DNA from: Tubulanus polymorphus
Lineage: Eukaryota > Nemertea > Palaeonemertea > Tubulaniformes > Tubulanidae
DNA: 64,000 bases
Assembly: GCF_964204645.1 (NCBI RefSeq)
Contig: NC_134025.1
Coordinates: forward strand, 19,250,001 to 19,314,000
Direction of reading: 5' to 3'
Shown here: positions 11,562-21,328 of the stretch, piece after piece
How the letters are laid out: each line of letters begins with the position of its first letter
Position numbering within the stretch: position 1 is the first letter of the stretch
The notes under the pieces: model-generated
What the model saw: the letters and a program-made list of their open reading frames with translations, nothing else
Databases searched by the model: none
What the model was told of the DNA's origin: nothing
Translations under genes and position numbers: made by a program

Positions 11562-12606
11562 AATTTCAAGATCTCGACGTTCAGACTGCCATTTCGGCCT
11601 CTGCTGTAACATTGACAGATATTCTTGGGCCCAACGTTTCCAGAAATGTTGACCTAAGTACTGCAAGTGTTGTCATCGATTTAACCGATTAATAGGGACC
11701 TCCAAGAGGTTCGGCTCTGGAATCGCGTTCACGGGTCGGTTTACTAAAAAGTGACCAGGCGTTAAAACACTGAGGTCTGACGGATCACTTGACATCGGAG
11801 TTAATGGCCTAGAATTTAAACATGCCTCAATTTGAGTGAGAACTGTCGCAAGTTCTTCAAACGTTAACTGCGAAGCACCAACCGATCGCGAAAGATGATA
11901 TTTGATGCTTTTTACGCCTGCTTCCCAAAGTCCACCAAAGTGGCTGGCTAACGGAGGGTTGAAATTCCAAATTATATCATCAGATTGCATATCCTTGATG
12001 ATTATTGGGTTAACTTCACGAAGAAAATTCACAAAGTCTCTTTTCATCTCTCGATCCGCTCCAATGAAGTTGGTTCCATTGTTATGTCGCTATAAATTGA
12101 ATGTGGTTACCGCGCCTGGCAACAAAGCGTTTTAACGCAGCGAGAAAGGCCTCAGAAGACAGCGAACTGACCAACTCAATATGATCGGCCTTTGTAGCAA
12201 AGCATACGAAAATCGCTATCCACGCTTTTTCAGATTTTTTCCCACGTCCACGACCGCTTTTTACTAGCACCGGGCCAGCATAATCAACGCCAGTCTTATA
12301 AAACACTGGAACTGGAACGACACGATCTTTAGGCAAAACACCCATTAATTGCTGCAGTATTATATAAGCTGCAGTACCTTATAAGGTTGCCTTGTTACGA
12401 CGACACACAACACATTGATGCACCCAATTTCGTATAACATCACGAGCTCCAAGAATCCAATATTTACGCCGAATACACGCTAACATTAATTGAGGACCAG
12501 CGTGTAAGTTTATTCGATGCTCGGAATCAAGAATCAAGTTCACCAAGGAATATTTTTTAGGCAATATCGCGGGATGAGATTCGGTATACTGTATAACAAA
12601 CGCGCT
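11562..12606 (-). pseudogene. BEL/Pao integrase region
   Basis: Read leftward: a zinc-binding H2C2 integrase domain (12564-12379; HRINLHAGPQLMLACIRRKYWI and then CVVCRRNKA), the rve catalytic core (12345-12082; VDYAGPVLVKSGRG, with WIAIFVCFATKADHIELV), and its second half in another frame (12047-11673; FNPPLASHFGGLWEAGVKS, TQIEACLNSRPLTP). A final stretch (FWKRWAQEYLSMLQQRPKW, 11666-11562) begins the C-terminal domain. The first Asp is visible in the core; frame changes near 12370 and 12060 break it. The DNA-joining enzyme would have acted on the element cDNA. Confidence 0.85.
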
Positions 12607-12919
12607 CAGGGGCGGATCTAGAGCCCAATTTAGAGGGGGGAGGCACCGAATAAATGTAGCTATGATGATACTGTATTGACACCGAGGGCGTAGGCGCGAG
12701 ACGTTCCTACGCGCGGCGCGAAGCCCCTGTGGGGTCTGGTAAAATTTTTGAAATTTAACTCTGTTTTGGGGCCATTTCCTGCATTCTGAGGCAAGAATTC
12801 ATGACAAATACTACACAGCGCGGCGTTAATATTAAGCGAGTGGCGGGAGGTCGGTCGAAAAAAACGATCTTCACTTAAAGGAGGGAGGGGCCCGGGTCCC
12901 CTCCCTAGATCCGCGTCTG
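12607..12919. mobile_element. hAT-like MITE inside BEL element
   Basis: A 313-bp insertion with inverted ends: CAGGGGCGGATCTAGAG on the left and, on the complement of the right end, CAGACGCGGATCTAGGG. The CAGGGGCGGATC start is typical of non-autonomous hAT elements. It interrupts the BEL frame between GRLSEA and the integrase zinc-binding domain. Both flanks carry AGCGC on the coding strand, a partial match to an 8-bp target duplication. It has no coding capacity. Confidence 0.75.
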
Positions 12920-13790
12920 GCGCTTCACTCAATCTTCCGCCAACACGAAGTATGCCTTGAGTGTCGAGATACGGATTCAATTGTTTGATTTTGCTGCGAT
13001 TGCATATCGGTTTTTCATGCTGGAGACCTATTTCAGCGTTGAAATGATCTTTTTGCACGGATTTAATCCAAAACGCAAGAGAGCTTCGTATTTCATCGAC
13101 GGTTAAATGCGCATTAGATCCTTTTTTAAAGATCCACCGAAAACACCACGCCGAAATCCTGATTAACTTAGATAGACTGGAGTACGGAAATAATTCCATC
13201 TTTAACGCACTATCAACTGTCGCTACGGTGCAATGAACAACATTCTTTTTCATTTCGCACACTGAATCTCTTTAACTATACGGACGACGCTGGTCGGGCC
13301 ATTCTCCAGACTGTGACCAGGTAGGACCGTTCCACCATAACGCATGGTAATGAAGATCAGCTGGCATGATACTTCGTGAGGCGCAATCAGATGGGTTCAC
13401 ATCAGAAGGACAATATCACCATTGACATGGGCTAATTACGTCCTGTATAGCACTAACACGGTTCGCAACAAATGGTTTCCAGCGCCGAGAATCTCCACAA
13501 ATCCAATCAAGAGTAACCGAAGAATAAGACCACGCATAGATGTCTGGTTTACGAATTGGATGCATTGCAGCTAAAATGTATTCCAATAACTTTGACAGTA
13601 AATGAGCAGCACATAACTCGAGACGGGGTATTGACACTTTTTTAACTGGTGCCACTTTTGATTTAGCCGCAACTTTATCCATGCTCGGATGTATCCGGAA
13701 ACGCAAAATAATTTTCAATACATCCTGCTGCACACGAGGTCCAACCATCAACCGGTCGTTAAGTGAAATACCAGTCGATGTTTTAGCCGA
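12920..13790 (-). pseudogene. BEL/Pao reverse transcriptase end and Pao region, deleted core
   Basis: The frame from 13790 reads KTSTGISLNDRLMVGPRVQQDVLKIILRFRIHP. It then jumps directly to KVAPVKKVSIPRLELCAAHLL, sequence that in intact Pao elements lies well after the polymerase active site. The segment carrying the YVDD box is therefore deleted. Next come LDWICGDSRRWKPFVANRVSAI and, after a frame change near 13300, a segment (13262-12920) with FRWIFKKGSNAHLT and LDTQGILRVGGRL that leads into integrase. The pieces are in family order but not in one frame. Confidence 0.8.
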
Positions 13791-14572
13791 CGGTACTCGA
13801 AAAACGCCTAATGAAATACACCGAATCGGAAAACGCATAACGCCTAATTCCTAGAAAATGACCTAATTTCGTAATTGCACCATCTACTGAGACTCACAAT
13901 CCAACTCATCAACGGAACAGTTTGAAAATACATGTGTTTTACGCTTCACGAAACGAGACTACCACTCTAATAAACTTCATTATAGGATGATGATAGAATG
14001 TCCGCAGTGCAAGCAATTAATTACATAACGCCATAGAAGTGTAAACTGAAACAGTTTACACTTCCATGATAACGCGAAAACAAACGCCGCGGTTATAAAC
14101 CGGCTTTCTTGAATTTTGAAACTGGAATGCATAAATATGGTACAACCTACGCTCGTAGGTACAACGCACACAAAGACTGATAAAATAGCCTTTCTCAAAA
14201 TTATCCTCCAAAACTGTTCACAACCACGTTTATGTGAACCTACCGAACCAATGAGAGACTAAATAATGTCCAGCCCCTGAACTTCCTTGAACAAAAAATA
14301 ATAAACTATATGTTCCATATAAAAAATATGATGTCTTTTATTATCATAATACTCTGTCTTAATATGAAATAATAACACAGATAAGCCTGTGTAACCAAAG
14401 ACAGTAGAAACGAAGATGGAACAGGCGGCGCTCCACGCACTCCGACGTGAACTATGTAGCGTTGCGTACATAGTTCACGTAGGGATTTAGGTCAATTTCT
14501 TGGATGTTACTTGAATCAGGCGTTATGCGTTTTCCGATTCGGTGTTTTTCATTAGGCGTTTTTCGAATACCG
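13791..14572. mobile_element. non-autonomous TIR element (9-bp target duplication)
   Basis: A 782-bp insertion in the BEL RT. Its ends are inverted repeats of about 50 bases starting CGGTACTCGAAAAACGCC (left) and CGGTATTCGAAAAACGCC (right complement). It is flanked by perfect 9-bp duplications, TTTAGCCGA (13782-13790 and 14573-14581), which split the Ser-Ala-Lys codons of the RT. A 9-bp duplication suggests a Mutator-type mobiliser, but the superfamily is uncertain. Inside are two perfect or near-perfect hairpins, at about 14037-14066 and 14447-14483. No convincing ORF is present. Confidence 0.85.
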
Positions 14573-14581
14573 TTTAGCCGA

Positions 14582-15496
14582 AGCATCGAATACAACACGA
14601 AGCTTTGTGGTCGTACTACTTTCCTTCAAAACGCAATGATGAGGTAAATAATAAACATCGCATGAGTCTTTCAACACGTTATTTACCAATTCCGCGTGAC
14701 CCAACTCAATATATTCTGTAACAGTTTTACAATACTCCTGCTTTAACTGCGGATTGTAGTCCAACCTGCGTTCAAGAGCCTTCTGGCGATTAACAGCTTG
14801 AGTTCTACTTTCCCCAAGAGTTGTACCATCGCGAAACGGGAGAGAAACGGTATATCTGCCATCAGAATTTCGAACAGTCGTTTCTTCAAAATGATTTTCA
14901 CAAATCTTTTCTTCTTGTGATAAAGCAGCTGTACTAGGAATGTTTTCGATCTCCCAAAAACATTTCAATAGGTAATCAGTACTCGTCGTTGTTTCTACAC
15001 TAGCGTAATGAGAACACACTGATGCAACTTCAGAATCCACGTTAGACACCTCTCCGATTAGAACATATCCGAAAATTGTTTTCTGCGCACATAATCCACT
15101 GAATCTTTTGACATCCGTGTCTTCAGGTAACAAATAAGTATAAACGTCGGCATCAAGCAATAGATCGATCTCACTCGGCCTTTGAAGACACATATCAGCA
15201 AGCGGTAGATTCATTAACTTCGAATAATGTTCAAGGTTCACATTTTCACTGGGGATCATTGAAGTTACACGCTCCATCAAAAATGCTTCAACGGTGACAC
15301 TATGGTCATTCGAAAGTACTGGAGACGAGTGACAAGTTATTATGTCGCATACATGACCAGGAGCGCTATCTCCAATGCCATTGACGGATATATCGGCAAC
15401 AGTCCTCGTTGATAGCTTCAAACGCTTCGCAAACGAATATCTCATAAAACTGCGCTGTGAACCTGGGTCGATTAATACCCGGCACGGAATCAAAGT
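14582..15496 (-). pseudogene. BEL/Pao aspartic protease and N-terminal reverse transcriptase
   Basis: This continues the gag frame directly after a single TGA (15497-15499). The protease starts with RVLIDPGSQRSFMRYSFA, where the catalytic Asp is followed by Pro rather than the usual Ser/Thr. The middle has LMNLPLADMCLQRPSEIDLLLDADVY, split by the Pao-type LIGEV. RT begins with TTLGESRTQAVNRQKALERR, then EYIELGHAEL, YYLPHHCVLKES and KLRVVFDASA, where the 13791-14572 insertion interrupts it. Gag and pol in one frame fit BEL/Pao; the TGA could be a readthrough signal or a mutation, and decay elsewhere favours mutation. Confidence 0.85.
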
Positions 15497-16750
15497 TCAA
15501 TCAGTAGATCGGACATTCGCAACTGCGGTAGCTAATAAAACCTCACATTTTTTCAATGCGGAAAAATGGCTAGAAACATTTTCAGAGCTCGTAACAGTAG
15601 CATTGTCCGCTGACACATTAACATCTTGATGATGCTTCTTAACGGATAATGCTTCTTTTAACGGATGATGCTTCTTTTTACAATTTTTACAGCTAACCGG
15701 CTTTGAACACCTTGAAACATAATGTCTCGGTGACAAACAGTTAAAACATATTTTTAGGTCAGCAACCTTCTGTCTTCTCAACTCAGACGTAAGCTTTAGA
15801 AAATCCGAACAATGCGGTAAATGGTGCCTCCCTTTACATAGATAGCGTTCCTCACTTTGGGTTGACGTATGAAAAGCTTTAACACTCGAATGGTCAGTGC
15901 ATCTGGGTCGACTGTCTGATGATTCTATAGCACAAGCGAAGCTATTCACATATTCAACCATAGACAAGAATGTAGGATTGTCGTTTGGTTTCACTGACCT
16001 CTCCCATTCTAAACGAGTATCGTGATCTAGCTTACGCTTCGTAATATATATCAATATAGAGTCCCAGCTGTCAACGTTTTCACCAAGGTTTTCGAGCGAC
16101 TGTACATTTTCGTATATTCCACTAACTAATTTTCGCAATCCTGAAGTAGTTCTCGCTGAAATTGTTGGGGTACTGAAAATCTTATCGAAATGCGCGTCAC
16201 GAATAGCCTTTTTATTGTCATATCTCGCACGCAACTTATCCCAAGCTATCGAATAATTCTCCAAATTTTTTCGACAATCTACGGTACATTGGAATGAATC
16301 GCAAAACTCCAACCACTCGGTGTAACCTCCACTGAACGACTTAATATCCAAGTTAGGGAGCCTTGATGTCTCGGTGGTGGTAGTTTGAACACGAACAATT
16401 TCCGCGACGATACGTGAAATTTCCTGATGACTAGGTGAAACTGATTCAGCTGTCTCGGGCTGTGAACGGTTGATAATTTCATCAATCATTGACTCTACTT
16501 GAAAAGCTAGAGACTGAAAATCATCGTAAGATTTGTTCAAAGCTTTAGTATCGGTATCGTCTGCCTCCGTGAACAACATTTCATGAGCGTCTTCATATTT
16601 TTTCTGATAGACTCGTAATGAGTCTAATTTCGACTTCATTAATTTAGCTGAAACCGTTTTCGACGAATCTTCAAAAAATGGTTTCACTATCTGCAAAAGA
16701 CTGCTAACTTGATGCATAAGAGCCTGTGTCTTCAGTGCCATACGCTCCAT
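15497..16750 (-). CDS. BEL/Pao Gag protein
   Basis: A 417-residue frame from the ATG at 16750. The N-terminal third is helical with DUF1759-like sequence later: LPNLDIKSFSGGYTEWLEFCDSF (read in two parts), then NYSIAWDKLRARYDNK and LRKLVSGIYENVQSLENLG. Near the C-terminus is a retroviral CCHC zinc knuckle, CFNCLSPRHYVSRC, followed by CKNCKKKHH. Gag packages element RNA into cytoplasmic particles. The frame is intact up to the TGA at 15497, beyond which pol continues in the same frame. It is the best-preserved part of this element. Confidence 0.88.
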   Translation of the reverse strand: MERMALKTQALMHQVSSLLQIVKPFFEDSSKTVSAKLMKSKLDSLRVYQKKYEDAHEMLFTEADDTDTKALNKSYDDFQSLAFQVESMIDEIINRSQPETAESVSPSHQEISRIVAEIVRVQTTTTETSRLPNLDIKSFSGGYTEWLEFCDSFQCTVDCRKNLENYSIAWDKLRARYDNKKAIRDAHFDKIFSTPTISARTTSGLRKLVSGIYENVQSLENLGENVDSWDSILIYITKRKLDHDTRLEWERSVKPNDNPTFLSMVEYVNSFACAIESSDSRPRCTDHSSVKAFHTSTQSEERYLCKGRHHLPHCSDFLKLTSELRRQKVADLKICFNCLSPRHYVSRCSKPVSCKNCKKKHHPLKEALSVKKHHQDVNVSADNATVTSSENVSSHFSALKKCEVLLATAVANVRSTD

Positions 16751-16886
16751 TCTGGAAATATTTACGCGCGCTCACTTAAACCAGAATAAACGAACACACA
16801 CAGCTACCAAATAGTTCACTTCCGAACTGCAGTCTAAATCACACATCCACGGTGACGATCCACTGTACCTATCCTTAGATACAGCA

Positions 16887-16904
16887 ATCCGGTTCGAGGG
16901 ACCA
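16887..16904 (-). other. retrotransposon primer-binding site
   Basis: On the minus strand TGGTCCCTCGAACCGGAT follows the LTR end (CGCCTTAATCA at 16906) after one spacer base. It is complementary to a tRNA 3' end terminating GAGGGACCA with a GGTTCGA T-loop, so it would prime minus-strand cDNA synthesis. The tRNA species cannot be named from this alone. Confidence 0.8.
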
Positions 16905-16905
16905 A

Positions 16906-17101
16906 TGATTAAGGCGTTGTTCCATGTCCGATGTCCATACAATTCAAACAAGAAGCTTTGGATATATGAATATGACAAGCGATTTATTATGACCTAATAA
17001 ATCTCCCATCAATACAGAATGAAACATATATAAATCAAATTCAGAAGTCAAACAAATCGGTGAACAGAATTATTACAAATTCATAGAATAATAAGAAAAT
17101 A
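16906..17101 (-). repeat. 5' LTR of BEL/Pao element, truncated
   Basis: Matches 9283-9495 in the 3' LTR, with a deletion of about 20 bases near 17007. After 17101 the sequence diverges from the 3' LTR, so the TG end of this LTR (about 70 bases) is missing and the element is joined to unrelated DNA. Confidence 0.8.
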
Positions 17102-18225
17102 TAGCTGCAAGCAGCGACAACGGTTTCTGCCTTTCTGGATAAAATGTCGTTCAGGAATGCGAGCAAAGATTTCACCCGGAATCAGTTCGTTACATTCCGT
17201 TTTTTTTAAAGAGTGCCACCTAGGGGTCAACTCACAACATGGATATGTTGACCCACATGTGCTACTACGCGCATGTGCTACTACGCGCAAAGTACTAATG
17301 TGCCAGGTTTTGGGGGAAATAACATCGAGAAGAACGAAGCTACGGTGTTTCTACCATTTCCTAGTGACAGTTTAAGCGCATATTCGGTTATAATTAGTTC
17401 CGAAAATAAGTTGACTAGATAAGAAAACCGAATTTGGCCCAAAGCACAAATTTGGCCTATAGGGTAAACTATGCAGGAGGGAAGGCCTTATAGTGTTACT
17501 ATTAGTAGAGGAGTGACAAGTCAAGCGATCAGATGGGGACTACAATTCGCATATGAAATCGCATATGAAATTGAATATCGGTGCAGTGGGTAGGTATTTT
17601 CAACTGACTTTGTTCTTCTATGACATTACCATCGCCGCTGCGTCACGATGTGATGTACATGTACAAGGGCCCTCCAATTTGTAATGTATGTGATGTGTAA
17701 ACTGACTTTAGACCGTTTAATATCGACGATAACAAGGTATCACCGACGCTGACATTTTCTGACGCTAACTAGTATGACCCGCTTTTTGGACCGGACCAAT
17801 TCAATTCAATTAAGAAAACGAGTACCTGTACAGTAAATAAATAAACTGCTGTTGATTTTTCAAAGTATTATATCCACGAACAAAACTATACTATTATAGA
17901 ATGTTTAAAAGGAACTGCTTTTAATAACAGCATGAATAAACTTACTTCACAAACAAGGAAGAACATCTTTAACTTGTGAATGGTCGAACCCCAGTTATTC
18001 ACAGTAACCAGTGGTTTGTATATTCTCGGAGCCTTCCTTATTTATCTATTTATGAAATGACGTCACTAACTTTCAGATTCGCACCAGTATGCGCGCCATG
18101 ATTGATGATTGATGATTGCTATTTCCACCGGTGTTATCTTTAAGTAACTTCAAGTTTAAAATACGAAGCACAGTACATCCATAGAAACTACGCGCAGAAA
18201 GAGACTGTTATATTATTATTAGAGT
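17102..18225. other. gene-poor stretch
   Basis: I see no gene here. It holds a 14-bp tandem word at 17261-17289 (GTGCTACTACGCGC twice) and otherwise ordinary mixed-composition sequence with no long open frame. Confidence 0.6.
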
Positions 18226-18867
18226 TTAACATTTCGTTTCAAAGTTGTTAGTAGTTAAATCTATCAGTACATCATATCCCGGGAGTAAGTGCGGCAAATT
18301 TCCTGCCTCGTAGCGGTGAAGCCAATGTTCTTGGAAAAGCATGACATCAGTTTGTTTTAGTTGATCTAGCAGATATACCAGGTTAATTTTTATTCCGCCA
18401 ATATTTAATGTTGTTATTCGCATTTTCGCGGGCTTGATTTCTTCAACCTCACTTGTGGTTTTTTGGTCTCTAATCCTGAAAAATGCTGTCTACTTTCCGA
18501 GGATACCAGATTTCTTGGGCTATCACATTTATTGGGGTCAGAGATACTTTCATCACTAGCCATTCCTTCAGGAAATATCACCTCTTCCAGTGGGTAGCTA
18601 CAGACATTTTCGACATCGCAGTGATGTATCAGTCTTAGTGGTAACTGTGTGTCAACAACCTCAGGACATCTGTTCATGAGTTCGGTTAGATCAATGTTTT
18701 CATTAGAGGGAGTCAAATCTTCAATTAGACATCTACTGTCTCTAGGATACTTTGGAATACACTCAGGTGACGACCTCTCTTGCCTTTGCATACAATCATC
18801 GTCACATTTATCCGTGTTTTTATCTATCTGAGTGTATGACCTTTCTACTTCTTCGTTTGGTATTTTT
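18226..18867 (-). pseudogene. LINE fragment: ORF1 end overlapping ORF2 endonuclease start
   Basis: On the minus strand an ORF1-type C-terminus (ending VRLKKSSPRKCE) overlaps the ATG of an ORF2 that begins MRITTLNIGGIKINLVYLL, then TDVMLFQEHWLHRYE and HLLPGYDVL, an apurinic-type endonuclease N-terminus. The stop and start share ATGCGAATAA, the compact ORF1/ORF2 overlap seen in many LINEs. Only the middle of a LINE is present, without its 3' end. At 18867 it is fused in frame to a Polinton protein remnant, so a single open frame runs across the join. Confidence 0.75.
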
Positions 18868-19440
18868 ATACTAGAATTACAAATTGTATCTTTAGTTGCT
18901 GTTTTTGTTGGGTCAATTAAATTGTAACAAATATAAAAATGCGTAAAAGGTATTATATTTGAATTACGGTCTACGTTTCCTGTAACAGTATCTGGTGCAA
19001 TTCCTAACAATTTAGCTAATGGTTTTTTTGCCATAAATGCATGTTGACTTTCATCATATACCTTTATTTTAATTTTTTCTCCATCTAATTGTACTGGTAA
19101 ATTATGAGATTTATAATTTGTAAGTCTTCTTGAATCAACAAATATTGTATATTCTTTTAATTCTGCCATTTATTTTACATATTTTTATATTATTCGAAAT
19201 CTATATCATGGTGCCCTTTTTCATTCTTACCTTTACAATAGAAATCACCAGAACATAATTCTTCTAAATCTTCACTAGATAATCTATGAAATCTATCTGG
19301 TAAATATGTTCTGAATTTATATTTATTTCCTTTTAATCCTTCATATTCTAAATGAGTAACTAATTTATTACCATATCTATTAGTAATTGTTTCAATATTT
19401 GTAATTAAATATTTCTTATGTAATGTTAATTCATTTATAT
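18868..19440 (-). pseudogene. Polinton penton-like gene remnant
   Basis: Two minus-strand segments are homologous to the gene at 34897-35765. The upstream one (19440-19190) reads LTLHKKYLITNIETITNRYG, then LEYEGLKGNKYKFRTYLP and ends GHHDIDF-stop. The downstream one (19169-18868) has its own ATG in a TAAATGGC context and reads KIKIKVYDESQHAFMAKKPL, LGIAPDTVTGNVDRNSNIIP and HFYICYNLIDP. In the 35-kb copy both parts lie in one gene; here they form two adjacent genes. The break at 18867 joins it to LINE sequence. Confidence 0.75.
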
Positions 19441-19499
19441 GTTATTCATATATATGAATATGATTAGGAGTAATTGGGAATTGTTCAGTTTGGTGCGTA

Positions 19500-19811
19500 A
19501 TGCTAGCAACCTTAATCCAGTGAATATGGCACATCAGCGTACCAGATCCATTCAGAAGCTGGCAAAGGTAATTACTATCTTATTTGACATTCAAGCATTA
19601 TAGCTGATCTTATCCCTTGATTTCATGAAAATTATTATATATTCAGGCCCTCTCAGATGCTGATTCGATAAAGCTCGAAGGCGTTGATGTGATTGTCCAC
19701 CCGACTTCATTGACACTGATGTTCAGCAAAACCTCTCCCGCTTCAAATTGTACGACCGAGAAGCCGCTGGGCTGGATGAATTCTTCTCAGAATGATTACT
19801 GTCAACTATAA
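19500..19811 (+). other. exon-like remnant, unidentified
   Basis: An open stretch ends at a donor (CTGGCAAAG/GTAATT, 19567) and an acceptor follows (ATATTCAG/GCC, 19646). Spliced in phase it would read QRTRSIQKLAK then ALSDADSIKLEGVDVIVH and stop at 19809. The composition is less AT-rich than the Polinton relics around it. A different frame of the second block also looks protein-like (QNLSRFKLYDREAAGLDEFF, stop at 19791), so the correct frame is unclear and it may be a processed or decayed host-gene piece. Confidence 0.3.
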
Positions 19812-20042
19812 ATTGTTGTTATAAGTCAAATGTTGTGCGCATAGTACTTATGTCTCATGGCCAAGCATATGCTATTCCGTGCGAGTAATAGGGAAAGTGG
19901 GCTTTCAAATCAGAGTAAGAGAGTACGAGACACCACTCATCACCACAAGTAATTTTTTTTCCTTATAAATGGGAGATAGAAAAGCATTCTTAGCAACAAT
20001 AAATAACAGAATAAAACCAGCAAAAAACAATTTGAAATAAAA

Positions 20043-20294
20043 AAGTTAGTTGATGTTACAAAAGAAATTGAACATAAAATATTGAAATTAGAAAAGATAA
20101 AAACTAAATATGGAGAGAAAGTATCAGCGAATTTAAGCTACTGTAATGTTAGTACATCGCGAGAATTTAAAGTATTTTTACCTGATAAATGGGTTTCATT
20201 GAGTACAGAGGAATTAAAAGATTTAGAAGGATTTAAAATAATCTATCATGGAAAAAAAGAAGACGGTCATCATGATTTAGAAATTGTCGATTAA
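20043..20294 (+). pseudogene. Polinton small-gene remnant (GHHD-tail family)
   Basis: The frame reads KIKTKYGEKVSANLSYC, FLPDKWVSLSTEELKDLEGF and ends KKEDGHHDLEIVD. The order (KY-G-K, then a LPD..... LSTEEL segment, then GHHD) matches the protein at 19440-19190, which has NRYGNKL, LPDRFHRLSSEDLEEL and GHHDIDF. It is therefore a second, divergent member of the same small Polinton family. No ATG suits its start. Function is unknown. Confidence 0.55.
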
Positions 20295-20697
20295 AATTAA
20301 AAAATAAAAATAATGAATATCTAGAATCCAAATGACCTCAGTCGTTTTACGAACAACTACAATCATACCAGCCTAACATCTGTTACATGTTATTATAAGA
20401 GAGTGCTTCATTTGAATATTTATCGATCAAACAGGTGTTGCAATTCAACTTTGTTGTTATATTGGGTAGCTAGCAGTTATATTATAAGCACGCAGTACAT
20501 ACAACACACACAGGATACATTCGCTCTCGTGATTAGAAGGAATTCATTTTTCAAGGTAAGTTTTAGCAAAATTGCCCTATCCTCGACCTACAGAGTTTTC
20601 AGGGGATAAGCATCCCATCATTGAAAGGCACCACGGGACGCTCCAGTCATTTCTACTTACACCCCCGCGACCCACGTCAACCGGGATCTCCTTCAAT

Positions 20698-20750
20698 GAT
20701 TGGCAGAAATTACATTATATTAAAGGCGCCTAATGTAATTTCTACCAATC
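20698..20750. repeat. short palindrome
   Basis: GATTGGCAGAAATTACATTA pairs with TAATGTAATTTCTACCAATC across a short AT/GC loop, forming a near-perfect hairpin. It could be the core of a tiny foldback element; nothing else supports a function. Confidence 0.7.
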
Positions 20751-21040
20751 TCGAAATTCGAAACCGAAGGAAAAACCCGGAGAGTGGACGAAGGTGCATT
20801 TTCAAAATGCCTCTGCTGGCCAGAGCTACTCCAGCGTTGGAATGAATTGCCTTATATACTTAGCTAAAACACCTAAGTAAATGTTGTTGGTGTTTACTAA
20901 AGAAATATATGAAATTTGAAATTATAAATTATTCCGAATGAAAAGAATATAGGAATGAAAACTGATAAATGAATTATGGATTTTTAACTTAATTATGATA
21001 TAATTTTTAATCAAATTAGTAATCAATTATCCATGTTAGG

Positions 21041-21328
21041 CGACAATTCATTATTTTGTTTTTGTCGCCCGAGACAATTCATTATTTTGGTTTTATCGCC
21101 CGCGACAATTCATAGTTTGGTTTTATCGCCCGCGACAATTCATTAGTTTGGTTTTGTCGCCCGCGACAATTCAATATTTTGGTTTTATCACCCGCGACAA
21201 TTCACAGTTTGGTTTTATCGCCCCCGACAATTCATTAGTTTGGTTTTGTCGTCTGTGACAATTCAATATTTTGGTTTTATCACCCGCGACAATTCATTAG
21301 TTTGGTTTTGTCGCCCGCGACAATTCTT
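21041..21328. repeat. ~31-bp minisatellite, first array
   Basis: About nine copies of a ~31-bp unit of the form GACAATTCATTATTTTGG followed by TTTTATCGCCCGC. Within each unit CGACAA and TTGTCG are complementary, so every unit can fold into a small hairpin. Confidence 0.9.

Larger units (their letters stand above)
9283..17101 (-). mobile_element. BEL/Pao LTR retrotransposon, degenerate, with nested insertions
   Basis: The element reads right to left: partial 5' LTR (17101-16906), primer-binding site, gag (16750-15497), protease and RT start (15493-14582), RT/Pao region (13781-12920), integrase (12606-11562), C-terminal domain (11561-9853) and 3' LTR (9563-9283). Gag, aspartic protease, integrase and the terminal GDLVLV...W..ARV domain are characteristic of the Pao family. 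Three DNA elements sit inside it: 10030-11553, 12607-12919 and 13791-14572. A LINE fragment (9566-9830) lies between pol and the 3' LTR. The RT catalytic core is deleted, so the copy cannot transpose by itself. Confidence 0.9.

Noticed and set aside
19647-19811. Possible amidotransferase/amidase-like exon (VDVIVHPTS)
   Set aside because: The match is a few residues only, another frame of the same block looks equally protein-like, and no neighbouring exons support it.
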